Assembly: GCA_025200525.1 (NCBI GenBank)
Contig: CM045770.1
Coordinates: 133,018,200 to 133,082,199, forward strand
DNA length: 64,000 nt
Direction: 5' to 3'
Origin: Camellia lanceoleosa
Lineage: Eukaryota; Streptophyta; Magnoliopsida; Ericales; Theaceae
Shown: one piece after another, positions 32,500-44,040 of the stretch
Layout: the number at the start of each line of letters is the position of its first letter
Numbering within the stretch: position 1 is the first letter of the stretch
The notes under the pieces: model-generated
What the model saw: the letters and a program-made list of their open reading frames with translations, nothing else
Databases searched by the model: none
What the model was told of the DNA's origin: nothing
Position numbers and translations under genes: made by a program

Positions 32500-33860
32500 A
32501 TGGCAACGAACCGATCATCACCCCGTATCCCTTCCAAGTCTCGAGGTAAGGCTGTCACATCAACTCGACACCAACCAGTCCATAAATGCCAATCCGACAG
32601 TGACAATACAAAGTTGTTTCTTCAACTCGTCATTGCTAAAATGGAATTTGGTAATCGACAACTATGCGGATTGTCCATAACTGGGTATAAGAATGTTGCG
32701 AACAAATTCTGGAGAAAACCGGCTTGCTACATTCGGCCAAAAAAATGAAAACCAAGTTTGACAAGTTGAAGAAAGATTGGGTAGCATAGAAGAAACTAGA
32801 AAATGCCAGCCATGGCTTGACAGGTCTTAGGTATGACCATGAGACGAGTTTGTTCATTGCACCTGACCATTGGTGGGCCAAAATGCAAGTGGTATGTATT
32901 GCAACCATTTATTTTTCTCATTACTGTTGTACTAGTATTTCTGATTTGTGGTGCCATATTTTGTTCACGTTACTACTTTTGCAAATCAAAGCACTTCTTT
33001 AATATACTACTTTTACATATGTTAGGCAACCCACAACGTGCCATCTGTACATTTAATTCTATGCTTACATTTATTGTTTTATAATTACAACAATTAATCC
33101 CTTCATGTGTTTAGCCTCTTTTACTGTCATTGGTGGTACACTTTAAGGGCAGCAAATACATTTCAAGCTTTACTTACATATGTGTTTTCTCCTATCTTAG
33201 ATGAACAACCAATGTGCTAAGTTCAAGAGTAAGCCTCTAGAGCACTTGGACCTCATGGAGCGGGTGTACTCTGGCGCAGTAGCGACTGGAAAACATACAT
33301 GGACTCCAACAGAAGTGCATGATGATGCTGCTGCCGCGACCAATGATAACAAGGATAGCGGGATGGGACCTCTCAGTACAGGCACACCACCACAGTCGGG
33401 CCATGACACTGTCAGGGAGTACGTGGTGGATAGTACCCTCTTTGATGATACTCCCCCTAAGTCAGCCATGGATGGATCAACCAATGCAAAACATCCCAAG
33501 CAGCCAGTGCCTGGTACTGTCGCTAGTAGCATGGACAATCTCGTAGAAGTAGTGAGCAAACAAAGCTGGGAGCTGAAAATTACGCAATACGTTGTCACTA
33601 GTAAAGGTGACAACACCGTGGAGGACTGTCTTGCAAGGCTTATGAGCACGCCTGGATTGGGCCCGGCGGTATGTTGTTCTCATTCGCATGCGGCATAATG
33701 GATTCACCCGATAATCGAGACAGCATCATAGCCCTCCTCGTGAATTACATTGTGAATTGGTTGACAGAGAAGTGTGCCTACACGCCGACCAATGTTGGCA
33801 AGGATCGTGAACGGGGGACACAACTATTTGGGAGTGATGGTGCTGTTGACTTGGACTAGG
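32500..33860 (+). pseudogene. Myb/SANT-like protein of a PIF/Harbinger element, broken
   Basis: This is the accessory ORF (DNA-binding partner of the transposase) of plant PIF/Harbinger transposons. From ATG 32500 the frame reads through KLFLQLVIAKMEFGNRQLCG and GYKNVANKF, matching the trihelix-like Myb/SANT domain, then shifts frame near 32725 and continues in pieces (KMKTKFDKLKKDW, an in-frame stop, then APDHWWAKMQ). A plausible intron runs from about 32891 to 33200 (ends in ...CTATCTTAG). Exon 2 (33201-33670) has the variable acidic/Ser/Thr region and CLARLMSTPGLG, then another shift into FSFACGIMDSPDNRD and YIVNWLTEK, the usual C-terminus. The tryptophan that usually opens the domain is not visible. 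At least two frameshifts and one stop: inactive. Confidence 0.7.
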
Positions 33861-35289
33861 CCTCTGTGGTTGGATTGTCATTTTAGTATTTACTATCATG
33901 AGATTGTAGTTTATTTTCAGTTGCTGTTTCGTCGACTCTTTTATATAACAATTTGTGTGTGTGTGTGCATGTTTTTTTTTTTTTTTTTTGGTGGTGCACA
34001 TGCAAGACTATTCGTATTCCTTTTTTTTTTGGTTTGGACGTTTATTTATGATTGTGCAGGACTTGGGTACTGTCTAGGAGTGTACACGTCACAAGATGGC
34101 ACTGTTATGTGACGTGGTTGTTATGTTATGCAAAATGTCATGGCCAGGGAATCTATGCATGGTGCATCACCATATACATTTTGTTTGTTGTCCAAGGAAT
34201 CTATGCTTGGTGTGAAACATATAGGTTTAACTTTGTTTGTGTTTGTAGGCTCTTTTTTGTTTGTTGTATAATTATTTATTTTAGGTGCTCCATAACAGGT
34301 CTATTTATTTAAATTTTTGTATGAATTAATTTATTGACTGAATTGGTGTTCTATTTATGTCATCTATGGATCTCCGTATTCATTTATTTGTGTTGTAATT
34401 TTGTGGTCATTTGTTATGGGGCCAAAAAAACTAAAATTGCTCTAGAATAAATGTGTGGCAAAAATTAGTGGAGCAGACAGATAGTGATTTGAGGTAAAAA
34501 AAACTTAAATTGGTCTACATTTCAAACTATTGGATTGAATTTTTTAAATCTGTTTTATAATTGACAAAACAAAAATTAAATTGACAAAAACAAACACTAA
34601 TTTTTTAAAAAATGAAAAAACAAAAAATTTAGTCCTAAGGAAGGGGAAAAAATGATGGGTTTTTTTTACCAGATTAAAATTAATTTTTGTGAAGAAAAAA
34701 AAAACGGATAATATCTTGTGAAATCTTAACCAAACATTGAAATTTTGATATAACTACAAGCATAACTTGACATCCCTAAAAATTGATATAACTAAGAATA
34801 TCAACTGTGTGACGAAATTTGTCCACACATTAACTTTTGTGAAACTAATCTATATCGTAGAAAATTATTCATAAAAAAGTTTGATTTGAATTCAATTATA
34901 TTTTTGCCACACATTTATTAGTGGTTATTACTTCCAAAAATGTGTTCCATTAATTTATTTATTTAGATTTGTTTACTTACTTTATTTTACCTAAAAAATT
35001 TTGATGCAATATTGGAGTTATTTGATGTGTCTCACGTCAATCACAAGCACATGAAACTTGGTTGCTTATATGGAAGCATGCAGATTACAAATTGTACAAA
35101 CTTGGGGAATGTACTACCATTCACATGGTAATGTCATGTTGTTCAGCTTTGGTAATCGCATGGCCACAGTAACTCAATGTAGTAGTTGAAGATGTCTAAC
35201 AAGAGTGCTATATATGATGGAGTTGATCAACCCATGTTGCGAATGCGAACTACAACTTGTAATTTTTCTTTCATATAATTTGGAACGTC
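33861..35289. other. Spacer between the two transposon genes
   Basis: Downstream tail of the Myb/SANT gene, a T-tract (33970-33990), short frames without domains, a MITE-like inverted repeat at 34446-34920, then the leader of the transposase gene. No other gene seen. Confidence 0.4.
34446..34920. repeat. Inverted repeat pair, probable MITE of about 475 bp
   Basis: AATAAATGTGTGGCAAAAAT at 34446-34465 recurs inverted at 34901-34920. The DNA between holds paired ATTGATATAACTA-type words. It lies between the two transposon genes. No target duplication assigned. Confidence 0.55.
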
Positions 35290-36780
35290 TATGGATCCAC
35301 AAGAGGGTACTTGCTCGGGACTCATACGCAATGGCCAAATAAATGCTTGGATACGAGAGACGATCAGAGAAATGGAATCGACGACATCAATGATTTGGGT
35401 GGAAATTGCTCGCGTTGCCAATGAGTACACGCATGTTGACAGGACTCCGTTTCACACATCATCATACTGGTAGCATGTGGATGCAGGAGATGCTTCGAGG
35501 TTGGAATGAAGCATTTCAGCTAAATTTTCGGATATCACAGGATGTGTTCTTAATGTTGTACACGACATGAGTTAAGGATTGCGGCCTCTTAGTACCACAG
35601 CATCCCCATGGTGTAGACATAGTTGAGAGTGTCGGCATGTTCATATTTGTGTTGCGGGGCTTCTTGAGTTGGGATATAGAAGACCGTTTCTAACACTTGG
35701 GAAAAATAGTATGGCGTCATGTAATGCGAGTTCTTAAAGAGATGAAGTTGCTCACGACTGCACACTGTCGACCGACAAGGTCACAACATAGTAGACATCC
35801 ATACTTAGAGTCCCGACGAAAATATTTGCCATTCAGAGTGAGTGTATTAATTTTTCGCACATTTAATTATGAATAGTAACCACATACAGAAAATAAGGGA
35901 GAACCTTTTTCGGGTTAAAGCATTTCTCCTTCACAGTTATTGTATTGCTTTGTGTGCTTGTACAGGACTATATTGGCATGCTTGATGACACACATGTGGA
36001 GGCACATCTCCCACCGTAGGAGGCTGCGCTATATTTTGGCCATAAAGGATGGCATACGCAAAACATACTTGCAACGTGTAATTTTGAATTGTGTTTTAGT
36101 TTTATATCTTGCGGATAGAAGGGTAGTATGCATGACAACAGAGTTTTTAACAAAGTAACACAGAACCCAACCAAACAATTCCTCATGCCAGAGGAAGGTT
36201 AGATGAATAAAGGTTGGGGAATTTTTTGTATTACTTGTGTGCATTTGATATTTGTAATGATGATACTTACTAATGCAAAATTATCAAAATACAAGCAGGA
36301 AAATATTACCTTATTAATATGGGGTACAAGAACCAAAAAGGCTTTTTGGCGCTGTTTAAGGGACGACGCTACCACCAAGGAGAGTTTTGCGCAACTGGAG
36401 AGCCAACAAATGCAAACAAAATTTTCAATATGGTGCACTCCTCCTTACGGAATGCAATTGAACGTACATTCAGAGTATGGAAAGAGCGATAGGGATTCTT
36501 ACATAACATGCCGCGATATGATTTTGGGAAAGTGCAGGTGTCATTGGTCGGCGCTTCAATGGCACTAAATAATTTTATACGCCGCAACTCCAACGGCGAT
36601 GAACCGTTCAACAAGGTTGCGAATGCAGAGAATTTTACTTTCAACGATATGCCAAATGTTGCGGGTGTTGGTGACAACGATGATGGTGAACCAAAGGGCA
36701 ATGATGACATACATATGAACGAAGTGAGGAAATCAATACGAAATGAATTAGTGCGACATTGGCGTGAACTCGGGTTCTAA
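35290..36780 (+). pseudogene. PIF/Harbinger DDE transposase, broken
   Basis: The transposase that cuts and pastes PIF/Harbinger elements, here in pieces in several frames. The start is MDPQEGTCSGLIRNG (35291). Catalytic region: GMLDDTHVEAHLP (about 35972-36011; first Asp), GSMHDNRVF (about 36122-36148; second Asp), then YKNQKGFLALFKGRRYHHQG (about 36320-36380), GEFCATGEP, and AIERTFRVWKER (about 36452-36487; the catalytic Glu). Right after KER is a TAG where aromatic residues usually stand, a nonsense mutation. The C-terminus (36508-36780) is open to the end: NNFIRRNSNGDEPFN ... RNELVRHWRELGF. Many frameshifts and stops before 36300 show that it is dead. Same strand as the Myb/SANT gene upstream, the usual arrangement. 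Confidence 0.75.
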
Positions 36781-37234
36781 TCTTGTTCGGTTTATACAAG
36801 TTGATGGCAAATGAAATGAATGTGTCAAACTGTTGAAAGTGTCAAAAAAAATGTACGGTTGTGTTTGTAAATTGTAGGTTGTGAAAGGCGTTTAGCAGTT
36901 TCTAATGTGGAAATAAATTAATGTAAGAGCGCAATTTCTTGGCAAAAAATAATAAATTAAATATGCCATTGAATAATAAAAATAAAAATAATTAAAAAAA
37001 TTTGTAATAATAATAATAAAATAATTTGCACTGCGTAACATTGACCCAAAAAAAAAAAATTGTAATATTTTATATCCCAAATCTTTTCAAAACATTCATC
37101 GAAAACATTTATTAAATTCAATACACTTTTTATAAATTTTAAAATATTTTATAATCTTTTTATACTTTTTTAATGCATTTTTTCTTACTTTCCCAATATT
37201 AACGAGCGTCATAGGGCACTTGTTAGCATTTGCC
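36781..37234. other. 3' region and possible right end of the PIF/Harbinger element
   Basis: AT-rich 3' tail. At 37214-37234 GGGCACTTGTTAGCATTTGCC is followed by TAA (37235-37237). This looks like a terminal repeat plus the 3-bp target of this superfamily, but I did not find the matching left end, so the boundary is tentative. Confidence 0.35.
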
Positions 37235-37271
37235 TAAATGATAATATAATAAATTAACATGATGAATCATA

Positions 37272-37515
37272 GGCCCTGTTTGAGAAGTATTATTTAGACT
37301 AAAATAGTCAATAAAGATAAAATTGGTTAAAATAGTCAATAAGATAAAATAAGTTAAAATAGTCAATAAAACAAAATATCACATTTAATCCACAATCATT
37401 TCAATCTTTTTTTTTTTTTTTTTTACAACCATCAAATCAATTAAAAAAATAATTTTTTTAATCAAACTAGAATAATTAAAAAATTAAATAAAATAAATAA
37501 CTTCTCCGACTAGGC
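37272..37515. mobile_element. Tourist-like MITE, 244 bp
   Basis: The ends GGCCCTGTTTGAGAAGTATT and (other strand) GCCTAGTCGGAGAAGTTATT are inverted repeats flanked by ATA on both sides (37269-37271, 37516-37518). The interior repeats AAAATAGTCAATAA several times. Confidence 0.6.
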
Positions 37516-37518
37516 ATA

Positions 37519-38805
37519 ATATTAGGGAAATTTTATTTTCACACACTCTTTTATCTCTGTGTACATAATTTCTCAATGCACACCCTTGTAAAATTGATTT
37601 TATGTTTTTGTTCTCAGTTCACACCTCACATGTTCCAATTATACCCTAAACTAACATCGTTGTACACACACCACTTAAACCATTTGTTCCATAGAGAATC
37701 AATGGTGTAGACCCATTTTTTATTCCACCCACCTTGAAAACACAGTAACATCTTTTACAAGAAATCCCTTAGTAAATCGCTCGATAAATCTTCAAATTAT
37801 ACAATAAACTACCTCATTTGATTTCCAGTTACGTATCAAACTAATTCCTTTAATCAACAATCTAGTTAACATCGAAAAAGTCATTAATTGGCATCAACTC
37901 CTATTCAACATAGATCTTGAAACAGTATCGTTTTGTATTAAATTCCATTGAAAACATACAACTCCATCTATTTCTTATTTTTTAATAAATTCTCTTCTTT
38001 CTTTCTTTCTTTCTTTCTTTCTTTTTTTTTTTTTTTAATGGAAGCAATTCAATTTTGCTTATTTGGTACTGGTTATCCAAACAAAAAAGGTTTATTCAAT
38101 TTTTAACTTTTGAAACATGTAAAAAAATTCGAAACTTGGTTTCCGAATTGAATTCTTAAATTCGAAAGTTGAGTTCTAAATTGGTTTATATCCAAATTCG
38201 AAATTGGATTTTTGAATAGAATTAACAATTTCGGCAATGGATATTTGAAAAAGTAACATGTTTCGGCACTAGTTATCGAATTAAAATCGTGAAAAAAATT
38301 TTGAACAAAAAAACTTAAATTTTCATAACTGCTTTTGTTGTAACCAGGTATATTGTTATTTGAATTTGAATTTCCATTTATTTGCAACTCTTCCATCACA
38401 AAAATCAAGAATTATGGTGGATTCTAATGACAAAACGATATAATTAATAGAGTATAAACTTAGAGAGTAAAGCAACATGAAAGTATTGCTTTGTAAGCAA
38501 TAGATGATTATACAATGTGTAGCAAATAATGATCAATAGAATAAGTGAACAACAATGGAGGAACTGAGAAATAATGGAAAAACTAGAGTTCAGTTTTTTT
38601 TTACTTAAAAGATATGCACTGATTTTTTTTTAATTTTTAAATGATGTGTACAAAAAAAAACTTTGATTTAATGTTATTGGTGTGTTTTGATATCTATTAT
38701 GGTCAATTTATTTCAAGATAACATTATCATTAAAATAATATTTTATTAAATATGTACACAGATATAAATAAGTGTGTGAAAATAAAATTTTCTATGATAT
38801 TACTC
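37519..38805. other. AT-rich DNA, no gene seen
   Basis: It includes a TTTC run (37994-38022) and a self-complementary patch of AATTCGAAA / TTTCCGAATT words (38120-38290) that may be a decayed fold-back element. No domains in any frame. Confidence 0.4.
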
Positions 38806-39334
38806 TAAAAACAAGTATATAGCATATATACATGGGGTTAAGAGCATCCACACCAACCTCTTCAAATTTTTAGTTAACTTAAAGTTATTTTATTATTTTA
38901 GTTAGTCACCTTTTAGCACCTACTACATCAAACTCTCTATTCTAACTTATTCTTATTAAATATTATTTTCTTATTATGTTCGTTAGTCATTTTTTTTTTT
39001 ATTAAATCGATAAGTTACTACCAAAACAATTCTTAAAAAAAGAAAAAAGAAAAAAAAAAGTGCCGTTCACCGGTCGGACGTCCAGCCGAACTTTCGGACA
39101 GACATCCGATAACACATAAGTAGCGATGAATAGTGCCTCGCTTGTTGTAACGAGTTGCTGTAACCATCGTAAATTTTGACGAACTCCAAACAAGTTTGAT
39201 GAAGTTGATTTTTTAAAGTTTATTAGTTAAAAAATAATTTTAAAAAGCTTGATAAAGATGCTCTAAAGGGATGATAGCCATTGAAGTCCAACACGTTTTT
39301 GCTTTCATTGCGCTTGAAAAAGTTCAAAACAAAA

Positions 39335-39366
<32 letters not shown>

Positions 39367-39690
39367 ATGATATCGATAGAGTTCTAATTAAGTTTTAACG
39401 ATGTGATAAAATTAATAGAAAGAAAAAAAATTAAGACAAAATAGTACATCACAAAATAAGTTCCACCTATTAAAGCACACCTATTAAACCTCTCAATCTT
39501 TTTTCAGGCGACAATTAACAAAGTTGACAGAGTGTTAGTTTAGTTGGGCTAGGCATAATATTACTCTAAAACCAAGTATATAGCATACATATTATACATG
39601 GGGCTAAGGGGCTGATAGCACACGTTTTTGCTTTCACTGCGCCCGAAAAAGAGAAAAAGAATGGTGACAATTAACAAGTTGACAGAGGGT
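38806..39690 (+). repeat. Direct duplication; first copy holds a MITE
   Basis: Copy 1 (about 38806-39535) and copy 2 (about 39549-39690) share ATTACTCTAAAA(A/C)CAAGTA, ATAGCATA...CATGGGG(T/C)TAA, GATAGC, CACGTTTTTGCTTTCA(T/C)TG and GACAATTAACAA(A)GTTGACAG in the same order. Copy 2 lacks the 422-bp MITE and so shows the empty site. Confidence 0.75.
38842..39263. mobile_element. MITE with GAGCATC ends, 422 bp, TSD TAA
   Basis: It starts GAGCATCCACACC and ends AAAGATGCTC, flanked by TAA (38839-38841 and 39264-39266). The tandem copy of the surroundings at about 39600 reads GGGGCTAAGGGGCTGATAG without the element, confirming the boundaries and the duplicated trinucleotide. No coding; a short GC-richer piece lies at 39060-39190. 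Confidence 0.8.
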
Positions 39691-41778
39691 ATTCAGTTAC
39701 ACCCTAACCTACGGACCCCAAAGTAGAGTGGTGTTAAATATATTAATTAATTTATTAATATATATTATAATATTATTATTTTAAAATTATAAATTCTACT
39801 TATTATTTTATATAAATTATAAAAATTTAAACTTTTAAAATTATATCATATCATTTATTAATAAATTAATTAATATATCAATTAGTATCTACAACTTTAT
39901 TCAAAACCTATTGCTCGTAAAAGTGACACTATTTTATGTCATGTTATCTCAATAAAAAATTATAAATAAATTAAGTAGACAAATATTTTTATTAATTTAA
40001 CAACATTATGGCCATTATTGCAAAATAAAATTATTGATTGAAAAATAATACTGTAATGTAATATTATTATTGCATTTAATACTCGGTGCTAGAGGTAGTG
40101 GGTTGATTGTCACACCACCAAACCAAGTTTTTTTTTTTTCTTTTCTTTTCTTTTTTGTTTTTAAATAATAATTTTATAATAATTATATTTTTATATTAAA
40201 TTTAATTTTATATATGAATTGTCATTACTATGTTAGCTTATTAGGTCCCACCACTTATATCTGCTTTTAATATAGTTATAACAACTCCTATGTTAAACTA
40301 AATATGATAGTTATTTAAAAAATAAATTAATTAAATTTAATAAAAAAACAAAATATAAAACAACAAAACAACACTTTGAGTGAATTTAAGAGTTGAAATT
40401 ATGAGTTTTTAACACTTCTCTAAATTCATAAGTGATTGGTAGCTCGAATATGCCTTTCCCGAATCCCCCCGAAATCAAAACGACGTCGTTTTCGTCGTTT
40501 TGATTTTGATTTTTTTTTTTTTTTTTTTAGAAGAAGAAAATCAGAAGAAGGAAGAAGAAGAAGAGAAGGAAGAAGGAGGAGGAGGAGAAAGAAGAAGGAC
40601 TGGAGGAAGCCAACAAAATTAGGCTAGAGGTGAGCGGGAGGCCAAAGGGGCAAAGGCAGAGGCGAGGGTCAGGAGCTAGAGAGGTGAGGCGACAATGGCG
40701 ACGATTAGGCGACGGCGGGCGGTGATCGGGCAGAGGCGACAGCGAGCGGAGCTCTTCCTCTTCCCCTCTCTTCTCTCTCTCTCTCTTTCTCTTCTAAATT
40801 TCGGACTATTCGGGAGGGGAAGAATTTTGGGAGAAAAAACATTTTTCCTCTAAATTATCCGTTTCACTTGTAGATATATATGTTTATTTTATGTGTGTAA
40901 ATTTATTTTCAGTATGCAACCACTGCACACGAGAATATTCCCAAATAATATAAGAGGTTTAGGTGGATCTTTTCAAAACAAACATGTTAGTGGAAAGGGC
41001 GTATCAACTGATTTGGCATAAAAAATAATTGAAGTTCAAAAGTTAAATTTGGATAATAAAATAAAAGTGGAATGAGAGGGAAAATGTGGGTGTGAGTAAC
41101 AATCCCCTGATATTAAGGCCATGTTCGATCCAAATTAAGTGAGAATGATTAGATTATTTATATGGTGATATTAAATTGAAAGTATAACGTAAATTACATT
41201 CGTTTATGTATTAATATAATGTTATTAATTGATTATGATTACATATATTAAATTACATAAAAATTCCCGTCACATAAAATGTGACTACTTCATTTTAATA
41301 AATTTGAGTCGAGATAGTCTTACCAACTCTAATATGAGTTAGATATCGGTAACTCTATAATCAAATCCTAATTATCTTCAAAAAAATTATTAAAATCATA
41401 TTAATCGTTTATTTTTTTTAAAACAAATGTGTTCTTATTATGAGGCTACAGATGTCTAATTTACTTGATTTTTTACATGAATGATCTACTTGACAAATCT
41501 TACAATATAAACAGTTCGGATCATTGAAAAAGACTTTGGACATGCTCTTAATGGGCCTCACAGCAGCCTGTTGTGCCTTATGGCACATCAGGAACTCCAA
41601 CTTCCTAGTAACATAATTTGACACCAATCAAAATTAATCACTCTCATGCAATTGATCTATCCATTACTCTTTTCTTCTCAATTTATATGTAATCATAATT
41701 TATTTTGGATGTGCAAAGAAAATATTGGACTCAACTAAATGATCAAAACTAAGTTTTCAAATTGAATAAAAAAAAACA
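39691..41778. other. AT-rich DNA with a GC-rich patch, no gene assigned
   Basis: Mostly AT-rich. At 40477-40492 a perfect 16-base palindrome, AAAACGACGTCGTTTT, is followed by a T-tract and an AGAAGAAGG-type purine run (40530-40600). Then a GC-rich patch with repeated GAGGCGA/GGCGAC words (40620-40750) and a CT run (40758-40790) follow. Frames here are long only because of the low complexity. It may be a MITE or promoter remnant; I cannot decide. Confidence 0.35.
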
Positions 41779-41932
41779 AAAATGACTTAGACCCTCAGCT
41801 GGGAGTGCTGGGGTCTTCCCTGATTGGTGGAAAAAACATTTTTTTTTTTTTTGGATTTCAACCAATCACGTGTCGACACATCAGTAGAGGTTGTCAGTGG
41901 GGGTCTCCGTACTGGGGTCCCTAGCATTGCCC
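41779..41932. mobile_element. Probable MITE, about 154 bp
   Basis: AATGACTTAGACCCTCAGCT at the left and (other strand) GGGCAATGCTAGGGACCCCA at the right are imperfect inverted repeats. The interior has a T-tract and AACCAATCACGTG. A weaker relative lies at 18810-18912. Confidence 0.45.
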
Positions 41933-42365
41933 AAAAAAAAACAGCCTTTAACAAAAATAAATTGGCCTAATAAAAAGATGATAGAAATAAGAATTCCAAA
42001 CTTAAAAAAAAAAAAAAAAAAGTATAAAATCAAAACAATGTTTAGTCAAGAACATAATTATAAAAATATTTTAGAACTTTAATTAGAGACATTATTAATG
42101 ATGTGACAATAAATCACTCACTGTCACAATATATATTGTGCCTTCAATTTTTTCTTTATTTTTTTAAATTTTTACCTCATTAGTGATAAATTTAAAATCC
42201 TTTATTTAAAATTCTAAATCATTACTGAACGTAGCAATTCTATTATTGTCATCTTCAGATTCACCAATTAAATCTACAATCATCATGTGCCCATAGCCGA
42301 TGTTGCTGAAACGGATCCTATCGGAACTATCATGCCCCTACCAGCACCCCTACCCTTGCCACGTC
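41933..42365. other. AT-rich DNA; short GC-richer end
   Basis: No gene. The last 80 bases (42290-42365) read on the minus strand as an Arg/Gly-rich frame (RRRGKGRGAGRG) too short to assign. Confidence 0.35.
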
Positions 42366-42386
42366 TTCTATTCATTCGTCCCGATA

Positions 42387-42559
42387 GAAAAATGCTTGAG
42401 AGCTCTAGAATAAGAGCTCTAAATCATGCACTAATGAAATGAAAGTGTGTGAGGTCCAACTTGATGTGATGTTTTATCTTGAAATTTTTTTAATTTTAGA
42501 CATGCCAACTCATTAAAACTCTTTTAGAGCTCTACTTTTAGAGCTCTATAACATTGTTG
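42387..42559. mobile_element. MULE-type MITE, 173 bp, 10-bp target duplication
   Basis: CGTCCCGATA stands on both sides (42377-42386 and 42560-42569). The ends are long inverted repeats: GAAAAATGCTTGAGAGCTCT at the left and (other strand) CAACAATGTTATAGAGCTCT at the right, continuing with a second AGAGCTCTAAA. A 9-11 bp duplication is characteristic of Mutator-like elements. Confidence 0.8.
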
Positions 42560-43794
42560 CGTCCCGATATCCCATCAAAGGACAAAACCAAAACTCAGTA
42601 AACAATGGTCTATCCTTTCCCGAGGCACTTACTAATTATTGCTAAGTTACAAAAACACACTCCACACGTAATCATATCACATATAAACATATTAAACACT
42701 TAATTATATAATCAAATTAAATTTATAAGGAAAATCACTTGCGCCGAAATTCTTCAAGAATTTTCACTAAAAATCACATGGATCAGACATATTTTTAATA
42801 ACACCTCAAGCAAGTTAACCGGCTACAAACATTATCTAAAAAACTTAATATCATATTCACATAAAATGTAACATATAACATGCGAGTACTTAATTTATCT
42901 ATATGCAAACATCCTTACCAAACGATGTAAAATTCATTGTGATAAAAATCACTTTTCATGAGCTTAAGATTTTCAAACTGAGTTAGTTCTAATACCAAGA
43001 TGGGTTATGTCCTCAATGTTTTCAATTCAATATATATCATGAGACACTCTTCAAATTATATAGATATTTACAACACTACATTTCCGTTACCTATTTCCCT
43101 TGTTTCTAATTTTCAATAATCATAACCTTAGCCAATTCATTCAAATCACCTACTAATTCCCTTTCATTTACTAAGCCCCAATTTACTAGTGTCAACATGT
43201 ACTCAACATTTATGAAAACAATATCCTTTTTCCAATACTCATATTCAACACAAATTTTAAGGATTTTCTACTTGAAACATCATGAACATGGTTCTAATAG
43301 CATCAATCCATTATATTAAACAAGAATCACAACACCAACCACTTCAACTCAAACCCTAACCTCATCTATATGGATTTTGAACACTTTTCACAAAAATCTT
43401 ATTTTTCATACAATACAAAATACCACATATCTATGTATAACAACTACATTAAGAAAAATTAGAGAAATCCCTACCTTAAGGAGAGAAGAGGAGAAAAGTC
43501 TAAAATCAACTTCGTCGAATTTTGATCTCCACCAGTCAAAACGTAACCCTTGACAAGCTTGTCATTTTAGTCTTAAGAATTACTATCTAAACTCAATAAA
43601 GTTTAATGGATTGAATAAAATGTATGGGTTGATGGTGTTTTTAGAGAGAAGGATGAGAGAATAAGAGTTAAAGAGAGAGAGGATCAAAAGAAGTGAGGGA
43701 AAAAGAGAAAGAACAACCAAAAAGAGAGAGAAGCCCAAAATTCGAGAAAAAAATGTAAAACCCCATACGTGTGGTTCTGTGGAGTTTGAAATTT

Positions 43795-44040
43795 GGGCGT
43801 AGCACAGTTGGTTAGGAGGTTGGACCTCAAGTTGTCTAACCAGCACTTGGTGTGGGTTCAATGCTCCCTCACTATGCGAGTCCTGACTTAAGCGGAGCTT
43901 GTCTTGAGAGGTCGGGACAAGTTCCCAGGTTATAGTCTCCTCGCTCGGAACGGCTAACAGGACACCTTGGTGATCTCTATAAAGGGGCGCTGCCTTGGAC
44001 CTGCGGGAGAGTAGGGAGGATTTGCCTGTTACCTTAGATT
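43795..44040 (+). mobile_element. tRNA-derived SINE
   Basis: The head carries an RNA polymerase III promoter: A box TAGCACAGTTGG (43800-43811) and B box GGTTCAATGC (43855-43864), 43 bp apart. The body (CTTGTCTTGAGAGGTCGGGA, GCTCGGAACGG, TATAAAGGGGCGCTG) is GC-richer than the surrounding LTR. The family is not identified and the 3' end is approximate; no clear target duplication. It sits in the palindrome zone of the LTR. The 163-residue minus frame over it is not a gene. Confidence 0.6.

Noticed and set aside
33197..33649. 150-residue minus-strand frame over the transposon gene
   Set aside because: The plus-strand frame has the Myb/SANT protein features; the minus frame is its shadow.
36369..36710. 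113-residue minus-strand frame
   Set aside because: Shadow of the transposase C-terminus on the plus strand.
40436..40627. Arg/Lys/Glu-rich frame in the purine tract
   Set aside because: Low-complexity AGAAGG translation with no domain and no supported start.
43800..43864. tRNA gene
   Set aside because: A and B boxes are present, but there is no acceptor-stem pairing or anticodon arm of a real tRNA; a SINE head fits better.
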